Part shown: positions 1 through 5,290 of the stretch, one piece after another
How positions within the stretch are numbered: the first letter of the stretch is position 1
Layout of the letters: every line of letters begins with the position of its first letter
Assembly (NCBI GenBank): GCA_000715605.1
Contig: KL568548.1
Coordinates: forward strand, 10,125-16,208
Direction of reading: 5' to 3'
From: Streptomyces speibonae
Lineage (GTDB): Bacteria > Actinomycetota > Actinomycetes > Streptomycetales > Streptomycetaceae
DNA length: 6,084 nucleotides
Notes under the pieces: model-generated
Databases searched by the model: none
What the model was told of the DNA's origin: nothing
What the model saw: only the letters and a program-made list of their open reading frames with translations
Position numbers and translations under genes: made by a program

Positions 1-196
1 GCCGGACCCCACGGACGCCCGCGTGACGATCGCCTCACTGACGGAGGCGGGCACGCAGAAGTACGCGGAAGTGGCGCCGAGCTACTACGCGACCCTGCGC
101 GAGCACGTCTTCGGCCGGCTCACGGAGGAGCAGGCCGACCAGCTGGGCACCCTCACGGCGCACATCGCGCAGTCCCTCGACCCCCGGACGGACTGA
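1..196 (+). CDS. MarR-family transcriptional regulator, C-terminal fragment
   Basis: This is the last 64 residues of a protein that begins before the window; the reading frame starts at base 2 and stops at the TGA at 194-196. The first visible residues (PDPTDARVTIASLTEAG) match the end of the winged helix-turn-helix of MarR-type regulators: the wing with its conserved Asp-x-Arg, followed by the strand ending in LTxxG. The remainder (YYATLREHVFGRLTEEQADQ and on) is the usual C-terminal dimerisation helix. MarR proteins are dimeric cytoplasmic DNA-binding regulators, often of efflux or stress genes and often ligand-responsive. The recognition helix and ligand pocket lie outside the window, so the target and inducer cannot be inferred. 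The family call is fairly secure from the wing motif, but it rests on a short stretch. Confidence 0.8.
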   Translation, partial: PDPTDARVTIASLTEAGTQKYAEVAPSYYATLREHVFGRLTEEQADQLGTLTAHIAQSLDPRTD

Positions 197-223
197 TCAG
201 GCGTCAAGGGCGATCCCGGAGCC

Positions 224-244
224 CACGAGCACGAGCACGAGCAC
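224..244. repeat. Short hexanucleotide tandem repeat (CACGAG, 3.5 copies)
   Basis: Three exact copies of CACGAG plus a half copy lie in the 92-bp gap between the MarR fragment and the kinase gene. It is a simple microsatellite-like run. It may affect spacing of upstream promoter elements, but no function is visible. I see no convincing terminator or promoter hexamers in this gap. Confidence 0.7.
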
Positions 245-288
245 AAGCGCGGCAGTCCCCCCTCGGCCTGAGCGCTTACCGTGATGTC

Positions 289-1446
289 ATGGGTAATGCG
301 TTGCGTCAGGCCGGACGGGCCACCGTGCATTTGGCCCTGGTCACCTGCCTGACCTCTGGTCTGTATCTCTTCATCCCCGTGCTGGTCATCACGGCGGTCG
401 CGGCCCTTATGGCCGTCGGGGCCTGGGTGGTACCCGAAGTGGTGCTGGTGCTCCGCCGTATCGCCGGAACCCATCGGCGCATGACGGCCGAGTGGACGGG
501 ACGGGAGATTCCTGAGGCGTATCAGGCCATCGATGGATCTTTGCGTGTGCGTCTGCGCACTGCGGTCCATGACCCTGGCACTCTGCGGGATCTGCGCTGG
601 ATGATCGCCTTATGTGCGTACGGGGTACTTGTCCCGCCCGTGTGGGCGGCCTTGTGGCCCCTGGGGCTGATCGTCGACGGCGTGTGGTGTGGTCTGTTGC
701 GGCGAAAGCCCTTTGTGCTGCCGCTGATCTCCAAGGTCGCCGACATGGAGGCCCGTTGGTCGACGGCTCTGCTGCGGCCGTCTCCCAGGGCACTGCTGGC
801 GGCTCGTGTGGAGGCGTTGGCCACTACCCGTGCCGAGGCCATCGCCGCGCACGAGGCGGAACTGCGTCGCATCGAGCGTGACCTGCACGACGGTGCACAG
901 GCCCGCCTTGTGGCCCTGTCCATGAGGCTGGGGCTGGCAGATCGCGCCTTCGACCGGGATCCGCAGGGCGCGCGCAGACTCATGACCGAGGCGCATTCCC
1001 AGGCCCAGGAGGCTCTCCTTGAGCTGCGACAGGTCGTTCGGGGGATCCATCCGCCGATTCTCACCGACCGTGGCCTTGTGGGGGCCGTCAGGGCGTTGGC
1101 CGCGAGCTGTGGGCTGGAGGTCGCTGTGGAGGTGAAGGGCGGGCTGGAGGAGGGCCCACGGCCGCCGGCCGCCGTCGAAGCGGCGGCGTACTTCATGGTC
1201 GCGGAGGCGCTTACCAACGCTGCCAAGCACGGCGGCGGGATGCGGGCCGAAGTGCACCTGGAGCGTGTGCGTGCCGGCCTGCGCGCTGTGGTCCAGGACG
1301 ACGGACGCGGCGGCGCCGATGAGGACGAGGGCACAGGGCTGCCGGGTATCCGCCGCCGGGTCGCCGCGCTGGACGGCACCATGGGGGTCTCCAGCCCCCC
1401 TGGGGGCCCGACTGTGATCGAGGTACAGCTGCCGTGCGTGTGGTGA
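289..1446 (+). CDS. Two-component sensor histidine kinase (HisKA_3 / NarL-type partner)
   Basis: A 385-residue membrane histidine kinase that should autophosphorylate on a histidine and pass the phosphate to the response regulator encoded next to it. Hydrophobic stretches at about residues 12-55 and 104-137 suggest two membrane hairpins flanking a short loop. This resembles the multi-pass 'putative sensor' region common in actinomycete kinases, with little extracellular sequence. A helical linker (about 165-195) leads to the dimerisation/phosphoacceptor motif RIERDLHDGAQ, with His200 the expected phosphosite. The HATPase domain has its N box at EALTNAAKH (Asn310), a G1 box at DDGRGG (337-342) and a G2 box at GTGLPGIRRRV (348-358), so all catalytic motifs are present. 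The ligand is unknown. The ATG at 289 has no clear Shine-Dalgarno sequence upstream and I see no better in-frame start, so a leaderless mRNA or a slightly different start is possible. The stop overlaps the next gene by 13 bases, indicating translational coupling. Residue 108 is encoded by a TTA codon. Confidence 0.95.
   Translation: MGNALRQAGRATVHLALVTCLTSGLYLFIPVLVITAVAALMAVGAWVVPEVVLVLRRIAGTHRRMTAEWTGREIPEAYQAIDGSLRVRLRTAVHDPGTLRDLRWMIALCAYGVLVPPVWAALWPLGLIVDGVWCGLLRRKPFVLPLISKVADMEARWSTALLRPSPRALLAARVEALATTRAEAIAAHEAELRRIERDLHDGAQARLVALSMRLGLADRAFDRDPQGARRLMTEAHSQAQEALLELRQVVRGIHPPILTDRGLVGAVRALAASCGLEVAVEVKGGLEEGPRPPAAVEAAAYFMVAEALTNAAKHGGGMRAEVHLERVRAGLRAVVQDDGRGGADEDEGTGLPGIRRRVAALDGTMGVSSPPGGPTVIEVQLPCVW
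610..612 (+). other. In-frame TTA leucine codon (possible bldA control point)
   Basis: Codon 108 of the kinase gene, in the second membrane hairpin, is TTA (context ATC GCC TTA TGT GCG). In Streptomyces this codon is rare and is read by the bldA-encoded tRNA, which accumulates late in growth. I noticed no in-frame TTA in the response regulator, transporter or DUF5996 genes. The regulatory consequence is inferred and holds only if the host is a Streptomyces-like organism. Confidence 0.75.
1420..1424 (+). promoter_or_regulatory. Ribosome binding site for the response regulator
   Basis: GAGGT lies inside the end of the kinase gene, nine bases before the GTG at 1434. It supports GTG 1434 over the nearby in-frame GTGs at 1440 and 1443 as the regulator start, and so supports the 13-base gene overlap. 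Confidence 0.7.
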
Positions 1447-2093
1447 TCGCCGAGGACAACGTTCTGCTCAGGGAGGGACTCGTCCTGCTGCTGGGGTCAG
1501 CGGGTCATGAAGTGGTGGCCGTCGTCGGCACCGCGCCGGAGATCGTGCCTGCGCTGCTCCGGTATCGCCCGGACGTGGCTGTGCTGGACGTGCGGATGCC
1601 GCCCACCTTCCGGCAGGAAGGCCTGCGCGCGGCCTTGGAGGCCCGAGCGGCCGTTCCCGGCATGCCGGTGCTCGTGCTGTCGCAGTACGTGGAGGAGTCG
1701 TACGCCGCCGACCTGCTGGGAGCAGGCGCAAGCGGTGTGGGTTACCTGCTCAAGGACCGCGTGGGACATGTGGATGCGTTTCTCGACGCGCTGGAGCGAG
1801 TGGCCGGGGGAGGCACCGCACTCGATCCGGAGGTGATCTCCGAGCTGCTCACCCGCCGCCGTGGCACCCTGATCGACTCTCTGACGTCACGTGAGCGGGA
1901 AGTGCTCAAGCTCATGGCCGAAGGCCACGGCAACGCCACGATCGCCAGGACTCTCGTCATCACGGAGCGTTCGGTCAGCAAGCACATCGGCAACGTCTTC
2001 GCGAAACTGCGTCTGTCGCCCGGCGACAGCGGTCACCGCCGTGTGCTGGCCGTACTGGCCTACCTCAACAGCCCCTACCAGAAATCTTCTTGA
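1434..2093 (+). CDS. NarL/LuxR-family two-component response regulator
   Basis: A 219-residue cytoplasmic response regulator, the evident partner of the kinase just upstream. The receiver domain (about 1-120) has the acidic pair Glu7-Asp8, the phosphoacceptor Asp52 in VLDVRMPP, the switch Ser83 in VLVLSQY and the conserved Lys107 in YLLKD. The C-terminal LuxR/GerE-type helix-turn-helix runs from LTSREREVLKLMAEG (150-164) through ATIARTLVITERSVSKHIGN to about residue 193, followed by the short tail HRRVLAVLAYLNS usual in this subgroup. Length and domain order are normal and no key residue is missing. Translation starts at GTG within the kinase gene and is probably coupled to it. Transcription should end at the hairpin 45 bases downstream. 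Targets are not shown by the sequence; the convergent transporter gene and autoregulation are the obvious candidates. Confidence 0.95.
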   Translation: MRVVIAEDNVLLREGLVLLLGSAGHEVVAVVGTAPEIVPALLRYRPDVAVLDVRMPPTFRQEGLRAALEARAAVPGMPVLVLSQYVEESYAADLLGAGASGVGYLLKDRVGHVDAFLDALERVAGGGTALDPEVISELLTRRRGTLIDSLTSREREVLKLMAEGHGNATIARTLVITERSVSKHIGNVFAKLRLSPGDSGHRRVLAVLAYLNSPYQKSS

Positions 2094-2137
2094 CGGGCCG
2101 TGCGGTATCGGAGCGTCACCGGCGCCCGCACGTGGTT

Positions 2138-2181
2138 CAGTACGACGCCCGGCCGGGATCTGCCGGCCGGGCGTCGTACTG
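2138..2181. terminator. Bidirectional intrinsic terminator hairpin
   Basis: A perfect 19-bp inverted repeat, with arms at 2138-2156 and 2163-2181 and a six-base loop (GATCTG). It sits in the 114-bp gap between the stop of the response regulator (2093) and the stop of the convergent transporter gene (2208 on the - strand). The stem is very GC-rich and there is no T-tract on either side, as is common for actinomycete terminators. Its symmetry and position suit termination from both directions. Confidence 0.88.
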
Positions 2182-2207
2182 TGCGCGGAGCTGAACGGGT
2201 GTAGGGG

Positions 2208-4439
2208 TCAGCGGGGGCGGACCAGCTCCGTGGGCTGCTCCTGCCCCGCATCCCGGGCGGTGGGGGCCGGCACCTTGCGGTTGAGCGCCTCGCCTTCGAC
2301 GTCGATGTTCGGCAGCAGTCGATTCAGCCAGCGCGGCACGTACCACGCCGTGTCACCCAGCAGAGCCAGGACGGCTGGAACGATCATCATCCGGACGACG
2401 AAGGCATCGAAGAGGACCGCGATGGCCAGCCCGAAGCCGATCACTTTGATCAGCGCGTCCTGCGCACCGATGAACCCGGCGAAGACGGCGATCATGATCA
2501 GGGCGGCGGCCGCGACCACGGGCGCGCTGTGGCGGAACCCCGAGACCACGGCCACCTTGGCCGCGTCGCCGTGCACGTAGGACTCACGTATCCGCGAGAC
2601 GAGGAACACCTCATAATCCATGGCCAGTCCGAAGACGATGCCGACCAGGAAGATCGGTGTCAGGCTCATGACGGGTCCGGTGGACTCCGCGCCCAGCAGT
2701 TCGGCACCGTGCCCCTGTTGGAAGACCAGGACGACGGCGCCCAGCGCCGCCAGTACGGAGAGCAGGAAGCCGACCGCCGCTTTGACCGGTACGAGCAGCG
2801 AACGGAAGACGATCAGCAGGAGGAGGATCGCCAGGCCCACCACGACCGCGAGGTAGGGGATCAGTGAAGTCTGCACCTTCTGGGCGATGTCGATGTTCAG
2901 CGCTGTCGCTCCGCTGACCTCGAAATGGGCTCCGGCAGCCTTGGCCTCGATGCCGGGACGTTCGTCGCGGATGCTGGTGACAAGGTCCTGGGTCTTCTGG
3001 TCGGTGGGACTCGTCGCGGGCGTCACGCTGAAGACGGCCGTGTCCATGGCCTGGTTGAAGGCGGCAGGGGAGACGGAGACGACACCCGCGGTACGACCGA
3101 TACGCTTCTCGATCGTCTGAACCGCGCTCTTGGCTTCCTCGGCGTTCCGCGTGTCCTTGACGTCCACGACGATGGTCAGCGGTCCATTGAAGCCGGGACC
3201 GAACCCCTCGGCCAAGGCGTCGTAGGCACGCCGCTCGGTGCTGGACGTCGGCTTCGACTCTGCGCCCGGCATTCCCAGTTGTAGGTCCATGGCCGGTACG
3301 GCGATCGCGCCAAGACCCACGACGCTCAGCAGGAGCACAGGCAGCGGATGCCGTGTGACGGTCCGCGCCCAACGCGATCCGCCGTTGTCGCGTTCGTTCC
3401 GGCGCTGCAGCGCATTCTTGCGGACCCTGCGTGCCAGCACGGCGTTGGGCCAGAACCCCAGGAGCGCTGGGATGAGCGTGAGACAGACCAGAACAGCCAC
3501 GAGGACCGCGCCCGCCGCTGCCAGGCCCATGGTCGTGAGCAGCGGGATCCCCACCACGATGAGTCCGGCGAGGGCGATGACGACGGTCATGCCGGCGAAG
3601 ACGACCGCGGAGCCGGCAGTGCCGACGGCAGTGCCGGCGGCGGTCCTCGGGTCGTGCCCCACGGCCCGCTCCTCGCGGTACCGGGAGACCATGAAGAGGG
3701 CGTAGTCGATGCCGCAGGCGAGACCGAGCATCATCGCCAGTGTGCCGGTGCTGCCCGACAGTCCGAAGGCGCTGCTCAACGCGGTGATGGCCGCCAAACT
3801 GACGGCGATCCCCACGATCGCCGTCAGCAACGGCAGCCCGGCCGCCGCCAGAGATCCGAAGGTGATCAGCAGGACGACGGCGGCGACGGCTACACCGACG
3901 GCCTCGGTCGACTCGCCGGACGGAGGCTCCTCAGCGAGTGCAGTCCCGCCGACTTCCACCGTCAGTCCCGTGTCGCGCGCGTGCTCGATGGCGCCCTTCA
4001 GATGGTCCTTGCTCGCGTTGGTGAGGTCATGGGCCTTGTCCTGGAAGGAGACCATGGCGAATGCCATGACCGCGTCCTTGCTGACGGCCTTCACCTGGAA
4101 GGGATCGGTCACCGAGGCGACCTGCGAGCCGTCGGCGGCTTCGTCGACCAGTCGCTCGACAGCCTTCTTGTTCTTGGCCGCAGTGATCTTCTCGCCACGG
4201 GGCGCCATGAACACGATCTGCGCCCTCGCCCCGGTCGCCGCCGCATCAGGGAAGCGCTGCTCGAGCAGGTCGAACGCGCGCTGGGACTCGGCGCCCGGCA
4301 GCTTGAAGCCCTCATCGGCGGCCGCGGGTGCCCTGGCCGCGACGATTCCGATGACAGCCAGCACCACCACCCAGAACAGAGCGACCAACCAGCGCCACCG
4401 GAAAGCCCCGCGGCCCAAGTGGTAGAGGACAGTTGCCAT
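2208..4439 (-). CDS. MMPL-family RND transporter (MmpL-like)
   Basis: A 743-residue inner-membrane transporter of the RND superfamily, MMPL branch, which exports lipids, lipid-linked metabolites or drugs using the proton gradient. The sequence shows the duplicated RND plan: TM1 (about 17-35), a periplasmic domain (about 36-177), TM2-TM6 (about 179-328), a basic cytoplasmic loop (329-365), TM7 (366-384), a second periplasmic domain (about 385-525) and TM8-TM12 (526-693), ending in a short cytoplasmic tail. The proton-relay Asp-Tyr pairs known from MmpL3 are both present: CGIDYALF (Asp245-Tyr246) in TM4 and LAMDYEVF (Asp608-Tyr609) in TM10. The tail contains LLPNIDVEGEAL, frequent in actinomycete members. 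The long mycobacterial MmpL3-type C-terminal domain is absent. It is complete, with normal length and no frameshift. It converges on the two-component operon and is transcribed alone. The substrate cannot be told from sequence, and resistance or lipid export are both possible. Confidence 0.95.
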   Translation of the reverse strand: MATVLYHLGRGAFRWRWLVALFWVVVLAVIGIVAARAPAAADEGFKLPGAESQRAFDLLEQRFPDAAATGARAQIVFMAPRGEKITAAKNKKAVERLVDEAADGSQVASVTDPFQVKAVSKDAVMAFAMVSFQDKAHDLTNASKDHLKGAIEHARDTGLTVEVGGTALAEEPPSGESTEAVGVAVAAVVLLITFGSLAAAGLPLLTAIVGIAVSLAAITALSSAFGLSGSTGTLAMMLGLACGIDYALFMVSRYREERAVGHDPRTAAGTAVGTAGSAVVFAGMTVVIALAGLIVVGIPLLTTMGLAAAGAVLVAVLVCLTLIPALLGFWPNAVLARRVRKNALQRRNERDNGGSRWARTVTRHPLPVLLLSVVGLGAIAVPAMDLQLGMPGAESKPTSSTERRAYDALAEGFGPGFNGPLTIVVDVKDTRNAEEAKSAVQTIEKRIGRTAGVVSVSPAAFNQAMDTAVFSVTPATSPTDQKTQDLVTSIRDERPGIEAKAAGAHFEVSGATALNIDIAQKVQTSLIPYLAVVVGLAILLLLIVFRSLLVPVKAAVGFLLSVLAALGAVVLVFQQGHGAELLGAESTGPVMSLTPIFLVGIVFGLAMDYEVFLVSRIRESYVHGDAAKVAVVSGFRHSAPVVAAAALIMIAVFAGFIGAQDALIKVIGFGLAIAVLFDAFVVRMMIVPAVLALLGDTAWYVPRWLNRLLPNIDVEGEALNRKVPAPTARDAGQEQPTELVRPR

Positions 4440-4450
4440 GGTGAGGAGAG

Positions 4451-4455
4451 CCTCC
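4451..4455 (-). promoter_or_regulatory. Ribosome binding site of the MMPL transporter
   Basis: On the - strand, GGAGG lies eleven bases before the ATG at 4439-4437. The spacing is slightly long but acceptable. It supports this ATG, which also begins just before the first membrane segment in the usual MMPL position. No clear -10/-35 pair could be assigned between here and the palindrome at 4607-4626. Confidence 0.6.
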
Positions 4456-4602
4456 GTATCGACGGTGAGGGAGTTGCACGGGAGGGGAGAAGCCGGCCTG
4501 GCGCGCGCGATGCCCGTTCAGCCGGGGACGGAGGCAGGTGCCGCTTCCGCGAGGTTCAGCTTCCCGGCGATCGGCCCGTGGCACGAGGGACTGCACTCCC
4601 CA

Positions 4603-4614
4603 GTCGTGGTGTAG
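4603..4614. repeat. 12-bp direct repeat, left copy
   Basis: GTCGTGGTGTAG occurs here and again at 4985-4996 in the same orientation. The two copies bracket the accessory gene remnants. The left copy overlaps the palindrome at 4607-4626, and the right copy overlaps a 10-bp tandem repeat. A 12-mer repeat somewhere in 6 kb can arise by chance, so only its placement makes it notable. Confidence 0.45.
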
Positions 4615-4626
4615 CGGGCTACACCA
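4607..4626. promoter_or_regulatory. Perfect 20-bp palindrome, candidate operator
   Basis: Half-sites TGGTGTAGC and GCTACACCA are exact reverse complements separated by GG. The centre lies about 177 bases upstream of the MMPL start codon, and also just upstream of the + strand gene remnant. Size and symmetry resemble operators of dimeric repressors such as TetR- or MarR-type proteins, which commonly control MMPL exporters. A protein that binds it is not visible here, apart from the partial MarR-type gene at the far left edge. The spacer is too short for an RNA hairpin terminator of normal shape. Confidence 0.55.
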
Positions 4627-4652
4627 TCGGTCCCCTGCCGAGGTTCTCCGCG

Positions 4653-4880
4653 CCGCCGGAGCTGCCGGAGCTGCCGGAGCCGTCGGAGCTGCCGGAGCAC
4701 GAGCTGATCGACGTGCGCGCGGCTGCGCAGAAGTACTCGTCGCTGGACACCTCGATCGCTGCCGCCTACGGCGAGGCCTCCGCGCGCCGCGTGGTCACCG
4801 CCGGCATCGCCGACCTCGTCCAGCGGGTACGCGGTACGGACCACCTGGTCATCGACCGGCCCTGGGAGGAGTACGCATGA
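4653..4880 (+). pseudogene. C-terminal coding segment of an unrecognised protein (probable 5'-truncated gene)
   Basis: The 75 sense codons before the TGA at 4878-4880 have G or C in the third position in all but about five cases, strong evidence of real coding. The segment opens with a Pro-Glu-Leu repeat (PELPELPEPSELPEHEL) encoded by near-identical 9-bp units, a probable flexible linker. It continues with a compact, probably helical and mixed region (LIDVRAAAQKYSSLDTSIAA, then AYGEASARRVVTAGIADLVQ and RVRGTDHLVIDRPWEEYA). I do not recognise the family. The stop overlaps the next start as ATGA at 4877-4880, showing that the pair was once an operon. The only plausible start nearby is a GTG at 4578 with no ribosome site, and upstream codons lose their bias, so the 5' part seems lost. 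An intact 100-residue protein from GTG 4578 cannot be excluded. Confidence 0.5.
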
Positions 4881-4965
4881 GCGAGGGCCTGGCCCCAGCC
4901 TCTCGGGTGTCGACCTGGCCCGGGTGGCGCTGCAGGCCGCGCGGGCCGTAGCGAAGCCCCGGGCC
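4877..4965 (+). pseudogene. DciA/DUF721-like protein, N-terminal remnant with frameshift
   Basis: The ATG at 4877 (overlapping the previous stop) reads MSEGLAP, then goes off frame and stops at 4949-4951. One base over, from 4906, the other frame reads GVDLARVALQAARAVAKPRA with strong third-position G/C bias. The GVDLARVAL-AAR pattern is the characteristic N-terminus of actinomycete DUF721 (DciA-like) proteins, whose relatives act with the replicative helicase. One extra C in the CCCC run at 4893-4896 would join the two as MSEGLAPSLSGVDLARV, so a one-base loss or a sequencing error explains the break. After about 4965 both similarity and codon bias end, and the conserved central domain is absent. 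This is therefore a truncated relic even if the frame is repaired. The assignment rests on memory of a short motif. Confidence 0.5.
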
Positions 4966-4970
4966 GTGTC

Positions 4971-4990
4971 CCTTGTCGTGCCTTGTCGTG
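4971..4990. repeat. 10-bp perfect tandem duplication
   Basis: CCTTGTCGTG occurs twice back to back, just where the DUF721-like remnant loses its coding character. The second copy runs into the right copy of the 12-bp direct repeat (4985-4996). It could mark a deletion or insertion joint, but could also be replication slippage. Confidence 0.6.
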
Positions 4991-4996
4991 GTGTAG

Positions 4997-5290
4997 TCGA
5001 TCATTTCGGCGTGCCGCGGCCGACATCACATGCCGGGCGCTCACGGCATATGAGGGCGCCCGCGGAACCGTCCGCACTGCCTACTGGGGCCGCCGGGAAC
5101 TTCGCCACTTGGGTAGCCGCCACACCGCAGAGCGAGATCAGCTCGCCTGCTCACGACGGCCCCGCACTGACTGCCATGCGCCGCGGCCGTCCCTCCCGAC
5201 GTGCCCCATCCGGCGGCGCCAACCATCATGGAGTGAAGGGGCTGCCGGTATCGGCGCACAGTCGATGGCTCCGCGCAGGAAGGAAGGCGC
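4997..5290. other. Intergenic stretch with no supported gene
   Basis: About 290 bases between the gene remnants and the DUF5996 gene. Frames here are open mainly because of high GC. None shows consistent third-position bias, a ribosome site or a recognisable motif. I see no tRNA, strong hairpin or clear promoter hexamers. The promoter of the downstream gene presumably lies here. The stretch may also be decayed accessory DNA continuous with the remnants on its left. Confidence 0.5.

Noticed and set aside
522..1382. 286-codon - strand open frame across the kinase gene
   Set aside because: It lies wholly inside the kinase gene, is rich in Ser, Arg, Ala and Pro, and has no recognisable domain. 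It is a mirror frame of a well-supported gene.
1385..1410. G-run/C-run inverted repeat near the end of the kinase gene
   Set aside because: It lies within conserved coding sequence (SSPPGGPT) just before the response regulator start. A terminator here would break the operon, so it is taken as a by-product of codon composition.
1891..2580. + strand open frame spanning the end of the response regulator, the terminator and the end of the transporter gene
   Set aside because: It overlaps two genes in other frames and reads through the terminator hairpin. Its composition is typical of a shadow frame.
4518..4625. - strand reading ending in GECSPSCHGPIAGKLNLAEA and a stop at 4518-4520, upstream of the transporter
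   Set aside because: It looks faintly protein-like, with two closely spaced cysteines, and might be a small peptide or a gene tail. There is no start with a ribosome site, and the upstream part of the frame is antisense to the + strand coding segment.
3348..4652. Long + strand open frame that continues into the remnant segment ending at 4880
   Set aside because: Up to 4439 it is antisense to the complete MMPL gene, and its translation is low-complexity, rich in Arg, Gly, Asp and His, as expected for a GC-rich shadow. Only the part from about 4653 shows genuine coding bias.
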